64,000 bases of DNA, from assembly GCA_963711005.1 (NCBI GenBank), contig CAVQCJ010000002.1, positions 620,001 through 684,000 on the forward strand, read 5' to 3'. Position 1 is the stretch's first letter, and the number at the start of each line of letters is the position of its first letter. Shown piece by piece: positions 40,931 through 49,164 of the stretch. A program made the translations under genes and the position numbers. This DNA comes from CAVQCJ01 sp963711005. Its GTDB lineage: Bacteria > Actinomycetota > Actinomycetes > Prado026. The notes under the pieces are model-generated. The model was not told the origin of the DNA. It did no database searches and saw only the letters and a list, made by a program, of their open reading frames with translations.

Positions 40931-41854
40931 TCATGCGACCGCCGCCAGGAGCGCCCCGAGGGCCTCCTGCAGCGACCGGACCCGGACCGCGCCCGGCAGC
41001 TCCCCGTCCGGCCAGCCGGGGCCGCCGACCACGACCGTCGGCCGGGGGCGCAGCGAGGGCAGCTCGGTCAGCTGGCTCGGGTCGCCGGTGGCCGGTCGCT
41101 GCGACCAGAGGAACACCGCCGGCGGACCGACCCGGCGCAGGGCTGCCGCCAGCGCGTCCCGTGGCACTCGCGCCCCGAGCAGCCGGCTGGGGACCCCGCG
41201 CTCGCCCAGCGCGGCGGCGAGGGCGTACAGCGGCAACGAGTGGGTCTCCTCCTCGGCGCTGCTGAGCAGGACGGCACCACCGGCCGACCGCGCCTTGGCG
41301 GCCGGGACCGTCAGCAGCGCCCCGATCACGCACTCGGACATCAGGTGCTCGACGTCGACGCCCTGGCCGGTGGCCTCCCAGCGCACCCCGATCCCGGTGA
41401 GCACCGGCACGATGACCTCGTCCCAGGCCCGGACGACTCCGAGCTCGTCCAGTGCGGTGCGGACCGTCGTCGAGACCGTTGCGGCGTCCAGCGCCATGGC
41501 CGCCCTGGCCAGGCCCCGTGTCCGCTCGCCCGCGTCGGGCAGCGCCAACACTCGGCCGCCGCCACCGCGGCCGACGGGACGGGCCGGCCCGACCGGCCGC
41601 CGGGCCGGCGCGGGATCGGCCGCGAGCGCCGCCCGGGCCGCGTCCGCCGGGTTCACCCCGTCCCTGGTCAGCCGCCGCATGACCTCGAGCCGGGCCACGT
41701 CCGCCGGCTGGTAGCGCCGGTGCGTGCCGGCGGAGTGCGCGCTGGGCCCGATGCCGTACCGGCGGTCCCAGGTCCGCAGGGTGGCCGGGGCCACCCCGAG
41801 CCGTCGGGCCACCGCGGCCACGGACAGCGGGGCCCGGACCTCCTGCGACGCCAT
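40931..41854 (-). CDS. MerR-type regulator with degenerate B12-binding-like domain
   Basis: The 307-aa protein starts with a MerR helix-turn-helix (VAAVARRLGVAPATLRTWDRRYGIGPS, HRRYQPADVARLEVMRRL). A helical middle region (about 105-180, with GVRWEATGQGVDVEHLMSE) resembles the B12-binding_2 helix bundle of LitR/CarH. The C-terminal Rossmann-like part has EEETHSLPLYALAAALGERG where CarH-like proteins have DxHxxG. The His is retained but Asp and Gly are not. It may sense another ligand or none. It is divergent from whiB, whose promoter spacer is a candidate target. Confidence 0.8.
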   Translation of the reverse strand: MASQEVRAPLSVAAVARRLGVAPATLRTWDRRYGIGPSAHSAGTHRRYQPADVARLEVMRRLTRDGVNPADAARAALAADPAPARRPVGPARPVGRGGGGRVLALPDAGERTRGLARAAMALDAATVSTTVRTALDELGVVRAWDEVIVPVLTGIGVRWEATGQGVDVEHLMSECVIGALLTVPAAKARSAGGAVLLSSAEEETHSLPLYALAAALGERGVPSRLLGARVPRDALAAALRRVGPPAVFLWSQRPATGDPSQLTELPSLRPRPTVVVGGPGWPDGELPGAVRVRSLQEALGALLAAVA

Positions 41855-41906
41855 CCGCCCATTCTCGGCTGCGGGCCGGTCCGTCGCACCTCGAACACGC
41901 CACGAG

Positions 41907-41935
41907 TTGAATAACTTATGGCGCGGTACTACCGT
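41907..41935 (+). promoter_or_regulatory. Promoter of whiB
   Basis: -35 TTGAAT (41907-41912) and -10 TACCGT (41930-41935) are separated by 17 bases, in one of the few AT-rich spots of the region. A small inverted repeat AGTT-GAAT-AACT (41905-41916) overlaps the -35 and could be an operator. Confidence 0.6.
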
Positions 41936-41985
41936 GCCTGGGACCCGGCGGAGACCCGTCGGCGAGCCCAGCGAGGAGAGCCCTG

Positions 41986-42279
41986 ATGGCCGACCTGACC
42001 CGACTCCCCGGCCCGAACGCCGACCTGTGGGACTGGCAGCTCAGCTCGGCCTGCCGCACGTCCGACCCGGACCTGTTCTTCCACCCCGAGGGCGAGCGCG
42101 GCCCGGCCCGGAGCAACCGCGACTCGGCCGCCAAGCAGGTCTGCCGGACCTGCCCGGTGCTCGTGACCTGCCGGTCGCACGCGCTGCTGGTGCGCGAGCC
42201 GTACGGCGTCTGGGGCGGCCTGTCGGAGGACGAGCGCGAGGCGTTCTACGAGCGCGGCTCGCGGATGTTCGTCGGCTGA
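41986..42279 (+). CDS. WhiB-family iron-sulfur transcription factor
   Basis: The 97-aa protein has the four-Cys cluster ligands C23, C53, C56 and C62 (spacing X29, X2, X5) and the GVWGG turn, followed by a short basic C-terminal region. The [4Fe-4S] cluster senses redox or nitric oxide and Wbl proteins act by binding region 4 of the primary sigma factor. GGAGAG lies upstream of the ATG. Which Wbl subclass it belongs to is not clear; its place near groEL and bldM parallels Streptomyces. Confidence 0.92.
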   Translation: MADLTRLPGPNADLWDWQLSSACRTSDPDLFFHPEGERGPARSNRDSAAKQVCRTCPVLVTCRSHALLVREPYGVWGGLSEDEREAFYERGSRMFVG

Positions 42280-42338
42280 CGCGGCACCGCTCAACCGCCA
42301 TCGGCTGATCCGCCATCGACCGGGGACCGCGGGGAGAC

Positions 42339-42376
42339 GACGAGGACCGGCCGCCTTCCGGGGGCCGGTCCTCGTC
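42339..42376. terminator. Hairpin terminator between whiB and groEL
   Basis: A 14-bp perfect stem (42339-42352 with 42363-42376) and a 10-base loop lie between the convergent whiB and groEL genes. Confidence 0.8.
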
Positions 42377-42390
42377 TGCGTCCGCTGTAC

Positions 42391-42420
42391 GGGTCAGTGC
42401 GCGTCAGTGCGGGTCAGTGC
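42391..42420. repeat. Three 10-bp tandem repeats at the groEL 3' end
   Basis: Units GGGTCAGTGC, GCGTCAGTGC and GGGTCAGTGC run across the groEL stop codon (42414-42416). Each carries TCA, so on the groEL strand all three read TGA, in shifting frames. Confidence 0.8.
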
Positions 42421-44052
42421 GTGTGCCCGCCCGGCCCGTGGCTGTGGCCGTGGCCGTTCTCGCCGCTGCCGAGCTCCTCGGCCGGCTTCTCGACGACGAG
42501 CGTCTCGGTCGTGAGCAGCAGCCCGACGATCGAGGCGGCGTTCTGCAGCGCGGAGCGGGTGACCTTGACCGGGTCGATGACGCCGTCCGCGACGAGGTCG
42601 CCGAAGGTGTCGGTCGCGGCGTTCAGGCCGTGACCGACCGGCAGCTGCGAGACCTTGTCGACGACGACGTAGCCCTCGAGCCCGGCGTTCTCGGCGATCC
42701 AGCGCAGCGGCTCGACGCAGGACTTCCGGACGATGTTCACGCCGGTCGCCTGGTCACCGGTGAGCCCGAGACCGCCGTCGAGCACCGTCGACGCGTGCAC
42801 GAGTGCCGAGCCGCCACCGGCGACGATGCCCTCCTCGATCGCGGCCCGCGTCGCGGAGATCGCGTCCTCGATGCGGTGCTTGCGCTCCTTGAGCTCGACC
42901 TCGGTGTGCGCGCCGACCTTGATGACGCAGACGCCGCCGGCGAGCTTGGCCACCCGCTCCTGCAGCTTCTCGCGGTCCCAGTCCGAGTCGGTGTTCTCGA
43001 TCTCGTTGCGCAGCTGCGCGACCCGGTCGGCCACCGCGCCGGCCTCGCCGCCGCCGTCGATGATCGTCGTGTCGTCCTTGCTGACCACGACGCGGCGGGC
43101 GGTGCCGAGCACCTCGAGGCCGACCTGGTCGAGCTTGAGCCCGAGCTCGGGCGCGACGACCTGCGCGCCGGTGAGCACGCCGAGGTCCTCGAGCATGGCC
43201 TTGCGCCGGTCGCCGAAGCCGGGCGCCTTGACGGCGACACCGGTGAACAGCCCGCGGATCTTGTTGACCACCAGGGTGGACAGCGCCTCGCCGTCGACGT
43301 CCTCGGCGACGATCAGCAGCGGCCGGCCGGACTGGACGATCTTCTCCAGGATCGGCAGCAGCTCGGCGACCGAGGAGATCTTGCCCTGGTGCAGCAGGAC
43401 GTAGGCGTCCTCCAGGACGGCCTCCATCCGCTCGGGGTCGGTGACCATGTACGGCGAGAGGTAGCCCTTGTCGAGCTGCATGCCCTCGGTGAACTCGAGC
43501 TCGACGCCGGTCGTCTGCGACTCGTCGACGGTGATGACGCCGTCCTTGCCGACCTTGTCGAACGCCTCGGCGATGAGGTCGCCGATCTCCGGGTCCTGCG
43601 CGGAGATCGTCGCGACCGCGGCCATGTCGGCCTCGGTCGCGACCGGCCGGGCGTTCTCCGAGCAGGCGGGCGCTGACGGCCTCGACGGCGGCCTCGATGC
43701 CGCGCTTGAGCTCCATCGGCTCGCCGCCGGCGGTGACGACGCGCAGGCCCTCGTGGACCATCGCCTGGGCGAGCACGGTCGCGGTCGTCGTGCCGTCACC
43801 GGCGACGTCGTTGGTCTTGGTCGCGACCTCCTTCGCCAGCTGCGCGCCGAGGTTCTCGTACGGGTTCTGCAGCTCGATCTCGCGGGCGATGGTGACGCCG
43901 TCGTTGGTGATGGTGGGCGCGCCGTACTTCTTGTCGATGACGACGTTGCGGCCGCGCGGGCCGAGCGTCACCTTGACCGTGTCGGCGAGCGCGTCGACAC
44001 CGCGCTGCAGGAGGCGGCGGGCGCTCTCGTCGAACTCGAGGATCTTGGCCAT
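42414..44052 (-). CDS. groEL: Chaperonin GroEL with His-rich tail (one frameshift)
   Basis: From ATG 44052 the product reads MAKILEFDESARRLLQRGVD with the GroEL ATP motif VAGDGTTTATVLAQ. An extra G near 43657-43661 (CTCGGAGAAC for CTCGAGAAC) shifts the frame after ARLL; the second frame continues with ENARPVATEAD to the end, including GGGSALVHAS. Correcting one base gives 545 aa without a stop. The tail GENGHGHSHGPGGHTH replaces the usual GGM repeat, as in actinobacterial GroEL1 of groES-groEL operons. The frameshift is most likely a sequence error. It is preceded by groES, under HrcA/CIRCE control. Confidence 0.93.
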
Positions 44053-44082
44053 GGAACCGGGTCGTCCTTCCCTGTCGCGGAA

Positions 44083-44120
44083 GACGCCCCGTGGCCCGGG
44101 TGTCGGGCCGCCGGGGCGTC
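44083..44120 (-). promoter_or_regulatory. Intercistronic hairpin between groES and groEL
   Basis: A 9-bp outer stem (44083-44091 with 44112-44120) encloses a second stem GGCCCG/CGGGCC (44093-44098, 44104-44109). It lies in the 122-bp gap after groES and could attenuate, process or stabilise the mRNA. Confidence 0.55.
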
Positions 44121-44174
44121 TCCTGCTGCGCTGCTGACGTACGAGGGTGGTGCGGGATGCTCGGGAGGGCTGGA

Positions 44175-44468
44175 TCAGCTCTCGAGCACGGCGAGCACGT
44201 CGCGCGAGGACAGGATGAGGTACTCCTCGCCGTTGTACTTGACCTCGGTGCCGCCGTACTTGCTGTAGATGACCTTGTCGCCGACCTTGATGTCCAGCGG
44301 CAGCCGCTGCCCGTCCTCGAAACGACCGGGACCCACGGCCAGGACCTCGCCCTCCTGGGGCTTCTCCTTGGCGGTGTCGGGGATGACGAGGCCCGAGGCA
44401 GTGGTCTGCTCGGCGTCGACCGACTTGACGAGGATCCGGTCCTCGAGCGGCTTGATGGTGACCGACAC
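44175..44468 (-). CDS. groES: Co-chaperonin GroES
   Basis: The GTG at 44468 (VSVTIKPLEDRILVKSVDAE) follows GGAGGTAAACC and gives 97 aa, the family length; the longer frame upstream covers the regulatory region. It has the mobile loop EQTTASGLVIPDTAKEKPQ and the C-terminal strand pair EVKYNGEEYLILSSRDVLAVLE. GroES caps the GroEL cavity. Two CIRCE-like sites lie 90-165 bp upstream. Confidence 0.95.
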   Translation of the reverse strand: MSVTIKPLEDRILVKSVDAEQTTASGLVIPDTAKEKPQEGEVLAVGPGRFEDGQRLPLDIKVGDKVIYSKYGGTEVKYNGEEYLILSSRDVLAVLES

Positions 44469-44556
44469 GGTTGGTTTACCTCCGACAGATGGGCTCTTGG
44501 AGGCGACCGCGGGGCCTGTCGTCGCGGGGCCAGGACCCGTGTCGCACGCATGTTCG

Positions 44557-44583
44557 CTGGCAGACTCGGGGTGAGAGTGCCAA
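44557..44583 (-). promoter_or_regulatory. Degenerate CIRCE-like element
   Basis: On the groES strand this reads TTGGCACTC-N9-GTCTGCCAG, matching the HrcA operator TTAGCACTC-N9-GAGTGCTAA in the left arm with one change and more weakly in the right. Confidence 0.5.
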
Positions 44584-44606
44584 CGGGACACACCCTAGGC
44601 AGGCGG

Positions 44607-44633
44607 TTAGCACTCCGTCAACCCGAGTGCCAG
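44607..44633. promoter_or_regulatory. CIRCE element (HrcA operator)
   Basis: TTAGCACTC (44607-44615), 9-base spacer, GAGTGCCAG (44625-44633). The left arm is a perfect match to the CIRCE consensus and the right arm differs at two positions. It lies about 140 bp upstream of the groES start and 26 bp before the divergent methyltransferase gene. Confidence 0.85.
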
Positions 44634-44659
44634 TCGGGAGCACCCGGCAGGATGGCGCG

Positions 44660-45873
44660 GTGGACCTGGCCGACGTCGCCGCGCTGGACTCCGGTGCCGG
44701 TCGCGCGCTGACCGGCGCGGCTACCGCGCGGCTCGACGACGGCGAGGACCTGCTGGCCGTCGCCGAGCGGCTGCGCGCCGGCAACGACCCCGCGCTGGTC
44801 TCGCTCGCGCTGACCCAGGCCCGGCTGCGGCGGCGGGCCCGGGCCAAGTTCGGGCCGGACGCCGACCTCCTGCTGTGGACCGAGGCCGGCCTCGAGCAGG
44901 CGACGCGGCGGTCCGTCGCCCTCCACCGGGCCGAGCGGCTCGGGCTCGCCGGCGTGCGGCAGCTGGCCGACCTGTGCTGCGGCGTCGGTGGCGACCTGCT
45001 CGCCCTGGCGGCCGCGGCTGCCCGGGTGCGAGCGGTGGACTGCCGACCCCGTGACCGCCGCGGTCGCAGCCGCCAACGTCGGTCGCCTGGGCCTGTCCGA
45101 CCGCGTCGACGTGCGCGTGCGGCGACGTCCGGACCACCGACCTGGCCGGCTGCGACGCCGCGTTCGTCGACCCGGCGCGCCGGTCGTCCGCCGGCCGGCG
45201 CACGTTCGACCCGGACGCCTACTCGCCCCCGTACTCCTTCGTCGCTGGAGCTGGCCGCCCGGTTGCCGGCGACCGCGGCGAAGGTCGCCCCGGGGATCCC
45301 GCACGCGCTCGTGCCGGCCGGGCGTCGAGGCGGAGTGGGTGTCCGACCACGGCGACGTGAAGGAGGCGGCGCTGTGGTTCGGGCCGCTCGCCGGCCTGCG
45401 TGGCCGCGCGACCGGCGGGCGACGCTGCTCCCGTCCGGCGCCACCGTCGCCGACGACCCGGCTCTCGGGCCGCCGCCCGTCGGGCCGGCCGGCCGCTGGC
45501 TGCACGAGCCCGACGGCGCGGTCGTCCGGGCCGGGCTGGTCGCGGAGGTCGCCGCGTCGCTCGGACGGGCGTCTGCTCGACCCGTCGATCGCCTACGTCA
45601 CCACGGACGACCGACATCCGGTCGCCGTTCACCCACCGCTTCGCCGTGGACGCGGTCCTGCCGTTCCAGCTGAAGCGGCTGCGGGCGGCGCTGCGCGAGC
45701 GCGGAGCAGGCGACGTCGTCGTCAAGAAGCGGGGCAGCGCGCTCGACCCGGAGGACCTGCGCCGACGGCTGCGGCTGGACGGCGACGGCCCGACCTGGAC
45801 GGTCCTGCTGACCCGGGTGGGCGCGGCGCCGGTCGCCGTCCTCGCACCGCCGGAGCCCGGTCAGGGCACCTAG
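44660..45873 (+). CDS. Class I methyltransferase with C-terminal THUMP-like domain (seven frameshifts)
   Basis: From GTG 44660 the N-terminal region (VDLADVAALDSGAGRALTGA) leads to SAM motif I LADLCCGVGGDLLALA. The reading then shifts frame near 45045, 45119, 45244, 45321, 45412, 45560 and 45610. Joined pieces are DPVTAAVAAANVGRLGL, CGDVRTTDLAGCDAAFVDPA, ELAARLPATAAKVAPGIPHA, VEAEWVSDHGDVKEAALWFG, ATLLPSGATVADDPALG, DPSIAYVTTD and the THUMP-like end FAVDAVLPFQLKRLRAALRE. Six insertions and one deletion are needed; the corrected product is 402 aa. Each piece is conserved in order and nothing is missing, so errors in the sequence are likelier than decay. Substrate unknown. Confidence 0.75.
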
Positions 45874-46928
45874 GCGAGCACCTGGGTGACCGGCATCGCC
45901 GAGTCGGCCGGGTGGTCCAGGGCCGACGGCGGACGGCCGCGGGCCACCAGCTCGGCCCCCAGCGCCGCGACCATCGCGCCGTTGTCGGTGCACAGTCCGG
46001 GCCGTGGCACCCGCAGCCGCAGCCCGGCAGCCGCGCAGCGCTCCTCGGCCAGGACCCGCAGCCGCGAGTTCGCGGCCACCCCGCCGCCGAGCACGAGGTC
46101 CAGGACACCGTGCTCGCGGGCTGCCCGGACGGCCTTGCCGGTGAGCACGTCCACCACCGCCTCCTGGAACGCCGCCGCGACGTCCGCGACCGGGACCGGC
46201 TCGCCGGCGAGCTCGCGCTGCTCGACCCATCGCGCGACCGCCGTCTTCAGGCCGGAGAAGGAGAAGTCGAACCGGTGCGGCGCACCCTCGGCCAGGTCGC
46301 GCGGGCCGCTCAGCCCGCGCGGGAACGCGATCGCGGCCGGGTCGCCGTCGCGGGCCGCGCGGTCGATGTGCGGCCCGCCGGGGAACGGCAGGCCGAGCAC
46401 CCGAGCCACCTTGTCGAACGCCTCCCCGGCCGCGTCGTCGAGCGTCTGCCCGAGCGGACGCACGTCGGCCGTCACGTCCGGGACCAGCAGCAGCGAGGAG
46501 TGCCCGCCGCTGACCAGCAGCGCCACGGCCGGCTCCGGCAGCGGGCCGTGCTCGAGCTGGTCGACCGCGACGTGCGCCGCCAGGTGGTTGACGCCGTACA
46601 CGGGCTTGCCCAGCGCGAGCGCCGAGCGCCTTGCCGGCGGCGTCGCCGACGAGCAGCGCGCCGGCCAGACCGGGCCCCGCGGTGACGGCCACCGCGTCGA
46701 CGTCGGCGAGCCGCACGCCCGGCGAGACGCGCAGGCCCGTTCGAGCATCGGCACCATCGCCTCCAGGTGCGCGCGACTGGCCACCTCGGGCACCACGCCG
46801 CCGAACCGCTCGTGCTCGTCGACGCTGGACGCGACCGCGTCGGCGAGCAGCGTGGTCCCGCGCACGATCCCGACGCCGGTCTCGTCGCAGGACGTCTCGA
46901 TGCCCAGGACCAGCGGCCCGTCGGTCAT
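45870..46928 (-). CDS. tsaD: tRNA t6A threonylcarbamoyltransferase TsaD (two frameshifts)
   Basis: The ATG at 46928 starts MTDGPLVLGIETSCDETGVG; the metal-binding HLEAM...HLAAHV histidines and the ASKHA-type ALLVSGGHSSLLLV and DFSFSGLKTAV motifs are present. Both ends share one frame, but the middle (about 46610-46740) reads correctly only in another: GVRLADVDAVAVTAGPGLAG and LLVGDAAGKAL. A missing C near 46740 and an extra G near 46610 explain it; the corrected length is 352 aa. TsaD attaches threonylcarbamoyl to A37 of ANN-decoding tRNAs, with TsaB and TsaE encoded upstream. Convergent with the methyltransferase by a 4-bp stop overlap. Confidence 0.9.
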   Translation of the reverse strand: MTDGPLVLGIETSCDETGVGIVRGTTLLADAVASSVDEHERFGGVVPEVASRAHLEAMVPMLERACASRRACGSPTSTRWPSPRGPVWPARCSSATPPARRSALALGKPVYGVNHLAAHVAVDQLEHGPLPEPAVALLVSGGHSSLLLVPDVTADVRPLGQTLDDAAGEAFDKVARVLGLPFPGGPHIDRAARDGDPAAIAFPRGLSGPRDLAEGAPHRFDFSFSGLKTAVARWVEQRELAGEPVPVADVAAAFQEAVVDVLTGKAVRAAREHGVLDLVLGGGVAANSRLRVLAEERCAAAGLRLRVPRPGLCTDNGAMVAALGAELVARGRPPSALDHPADSAMPVTQVLA

Positions 46929-47408
46929 CGGCGCCCCCGGGCCGGGAGGACGCCGGCGCATGAGCAGTGCGTCGGCTCCGGGTCCGTAGTAGCCGCGGCG
47001 GCGGCCCACGTCGGCGAACCCGCAGCGACGCGTACAGCGCCCGTGCCGCCTCGTTGTCCTCGCGCACCTCGAGCATGACCTGCGCGCAGCCGCGCCGCCC
47101 GGCCTCGGCCAGCAGCTCCTCGACGAGCGCGCGGCCCAGCCCCTGCACCCTGCCGCGCCCCGTCCACGGCGACGGTCTGGACGTCGGCCTCACCGGCGAC
47201 GACGAGCAGCCCCGCGTAACCGACCAGACGCACCGCCGTCCTCGGCCACCACGTAGTAGCGGGTGTCCGGCACCCCGGCCAGCTCGGACCAGAACCCGGC
47301 CTCGGTCCACGGGTCGACCGTGAACAGCACCCGCTCCAGCTCGGCCGCGGCCGCGATGTCCCACCAGCGCATCGGGCGCAGCGCGGGACCCGCACCGGTA
47401 CCGCTCAC
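46925..47408 (-). CDS. rimI: Ribosomal-protein S18 alanine N-acetyltransferase RimI (four frameshifts)
   Basis: The GTG at 47408 overlaps the tsaB stop. Pieces in shifting frames give LRPMRWWDIAAAAELERVLF, DPWTEAGFWSELAGVPDTRY, VRLVGYAGLLVVAGEADVQT, VQGLGRALVEELLAEAGRRG (acetyl-CoA loop) and GFADVGRRRGYYGPGADALL, with shifts near 47235, 47157, 47022 and 46950. Four single-base insertions explain all; the corrected product is 159 aa, ending at a TGA overlapping the tsaD ATG. RimI acetylates the N terminus of S18 and in actinobacteria is often next to tsaD. Confidence 0.85.
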
Positions 47409-48055
47409 GCCAGCACCGGCTTGCGCTGGCCGGGCGGGGTCGCGTCCGGGCGGCGCAGGTACAGCGGCCGGACCGGCAGCAGCTCGGCCCGCCCGCCCGC
47501 GACCAGCTCCGCGAGTGCGCCGGCGGACAGCGGCCGGGACGGGAGCACGCCCTCGAACGGGTACAGGTCCGTCGCCGGTCCCAGCACCGCTCGTCCCCGT
47601 CGCGGCCAGCTCCGGCCGCGACTCGGTCGGGCCGGTCCACCGCGGGTCCGCCCGTACGTGCACCGGTCGCGTCGTACGCGGCCCAGTAGACCTCGCGCCG
47701 TCGCGCGTCGGTGACCACCGCGAAATCGCCGCCGACGCCACCGGCGAGCGCTGCGTGCGCCAGCGCGTCCGAGCGAGCACACCCCGAGGACCGGTACGTC
47801 GAGCGCCGCGCCCATCGTCAGCGCGGTGACCACGCCGACCCGCAACCCGGTGAAGGGCCCGGGGCCGACCCCGACCGCGATCCGGGTCAGGGCGCCCGGT
47901 CCGACGCCGGCCGCGGAGAGCACGGCGGCGATCGCCGGGGCCAGCAGCTCGCCGTGCCGGCGGGCGTCGACGACGGTCGACTCGGCGACCACCCGGACGC
48001 CGTCGTGCAGCGCGGCCGTGACCGCGGGGGTCGAGGTGTCGAGGGCGAGCAGCAC
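47405..48055 (-). CDS. tsaB: t6A protein TsaB (three frameshifts)
   Basis: The GTG at 48055 starts VLLALDTSTPAVTAALHDG. The N-terminal ASKHA half is intact to VGVGPGPFTGLRVGVVTAL. Frames then change near 47775, 47645 and 47593, with VTDARRREVYWAAYDATGAR and ESRPELAATGTS as intervening pieces and VLGPATDLYPFEGVLPS resuming the first frame. Three insertions give a corrected 215-aa protein. TsaB is the non-catalytic partner of TsaD. Its stop overlaps the rimI start. Confidence 0.85.
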   Translation of the reverse strand: MLLALDTSTPAVTAALHDGVRVVAESTVVDARRHGELLAPAIAAVLSAAGVGPGALTRIAVGVGPGPFTGLRVGVVTALTMGAALDVPVLGVCSLGRAGARSARRWRRRRFRGGHRRATARGLLGRVRRDRCTYGRTRGGPARPSRGRSWPRRGRAVLGPATDLYPFEGVLPSRPLSAGALAELVAGGRAELLPVRPLYLRRPDATPPGQRKPVLA

Positions 48056-48059
48056 GTGG

Positions 48060-48553
48060 TCAGGCTAGGCGGGCCACCGCCTGCAGATCGACCCGGTCCC
48101 AGCGCGGCCCGCTGGCACGCAGGCGTACCCGCCGCGGCGCCGGGTCCGAGCCCACTGCCGGCCGGTCGATCAACACCTCCAGCCGGTCGGGCGAGAGCCG
48201 CTCGACCTTGCCCTCCCCCCACTCCACCACCGTGACCGCGTCGTCGACCGTCGCGTCCAGGTCCAGGTCGTCGACCTCCAGGCCGGCGCCGACCCGGTAC
48301 GCGTCGACGTGCACCAGCGCCGGACCGGACGCCGAGACCCGGGTGCACCCGGGAGATGACGAACGTCGGCGACGTGACCGGGCCGCGGACCCCGAGTCCC
48401 GCCGCCCACCCCCTGCGCGAACGTGGTCTTCCCGGCCCCGAGCGGTCCGGTCAGCAGCACCAGGTCGCCGGCCCGCAGCACCGTCGCCACCGCGGCGCCC
48501 AGCCGCCGCATCGCGGCGCCGTCGGCCACGGTGAGCTCGACCGGGCGGGTCAC
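48060..48553 (-). CDS. tsaE: t6A ATPase TsaE (two frameshifts)
   Basis: The GTG at 48553 overlaps the stop of the upstream glycosylase gene (GTGA). It begins VTRPVELTVADGAAMRRLG and has the Walker A motif LLTGPLGAGKTTFAQGVG. Near 48412 and 48345 the frame shifts, with VTSPTFVISRVHPG between them and ALVHVDAYRVGAGLEVDDLD after. Two insertions account for this; the corrected length is 163 aa. TsaE is an ATPase that resets the TsaBD complex during t6A synthesis. Confidence 0.87.
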
Positions 48554-49164
48554 CAGGACCGGTCCAGCGGCACCTGCGGCCGGTCCAGCATCGCGGCCAC
48601 CTCGACCAGGTCGGCGAGCAGCGCCGCGCGCGGCGCACCCCGCGGGCCGAACCGCAGCGCCGCGGACGGGTGGTACGTCACGACCAGCGGCCAGGACTCG
48701 AACGCGTGCACCCGCCCACGGGCGGCCCCCAGCCGGGTCGACGGGCCGAGCGCCCACTCGGCCGCGGTTCCGCCCAGGGTGAGGATCAGGGCCGGGTCGG
48801 CGATCGCGAGCTGCCGGAGCAGCCAGGGACGGCACGCGGCCACCTCCGTACGGGTCGGTCGGCGGTTGCCCGGCGGGCGGCACTTGAGCACGTTCGCGAC
48901 AGCGACGGTGGCCCGGTCCAGCCCGGCCTCGGCGAGGAGCTCGTCCAGCAGCTGGCCGGCCCGCCCGACGAACGGCAGCCCGGCGGCGTCCTCCTGGGCC
49001 CCCGGTGCCTCGCCGACGAGCAGCAGCCGCGCCCCGGCCGGGCGCACTCCCGGCACGACCTGGGTACGGGTGGCCGCGAGCTCGGCGCAGGCCGTGCAGC
49101 CGCGGACCTCGGCGGCGAGGGCATCCCAGCCGGACGCAGCCGCGGTCGTGGAGGGCAGGCTCAC
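48550..49164 (-). CDS. Uracil-DNA glycosylase, family 4
   Basis: The 204-aa protein has the family 4 arrangement: CTAC near the start and C-x-C-spaced residues in NVLKCRPPGNRRPTRTEVAAC that together bind a [4Fe-4S] cluster, the catalytic LVGEAPGAQEDAAGLPFVG loop, and VTYHPSAALRF near the C terminus. It removes uracil from DNA to start base-excision repair. The ATG overlaps the upstream hydrolase stop and its own stop overlaps tsaE, so it is coupled in the long operon. Confidence 0.9.
   Translation of the reverse strand: MSLPSTTAAASGWDALAAEVRGCTACAELAATRTQVVPGVRPAGARLLLVGEAPGAQEDAAGLPFVGRAGQLLDELLAEAGLDRATVAVANVLKCRPPGNRRPTRTEVAACRPWLLRQLAIADPALILTLGGTAAEWALGPSTRLGAARGRVHAFESWPLVVTYHPSAALRFGPRGAPRAALLADLVEVAAMLDRPQVPLDRSW

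Noticed and set aside
43650..43665. Programmed frameshift in groEL
   Set aside because: No slippery heptamer or downstream structure is evident, and similar indels occur in seven other genes, pointing to error.
45870..47009. RimI tail apparently fused in frame to TsaD
   Set aside because: The join arises from an extra C near 46950; with it removed rimI ends at a TGA overlapping the tsaD ATG, as is usual for this pair.
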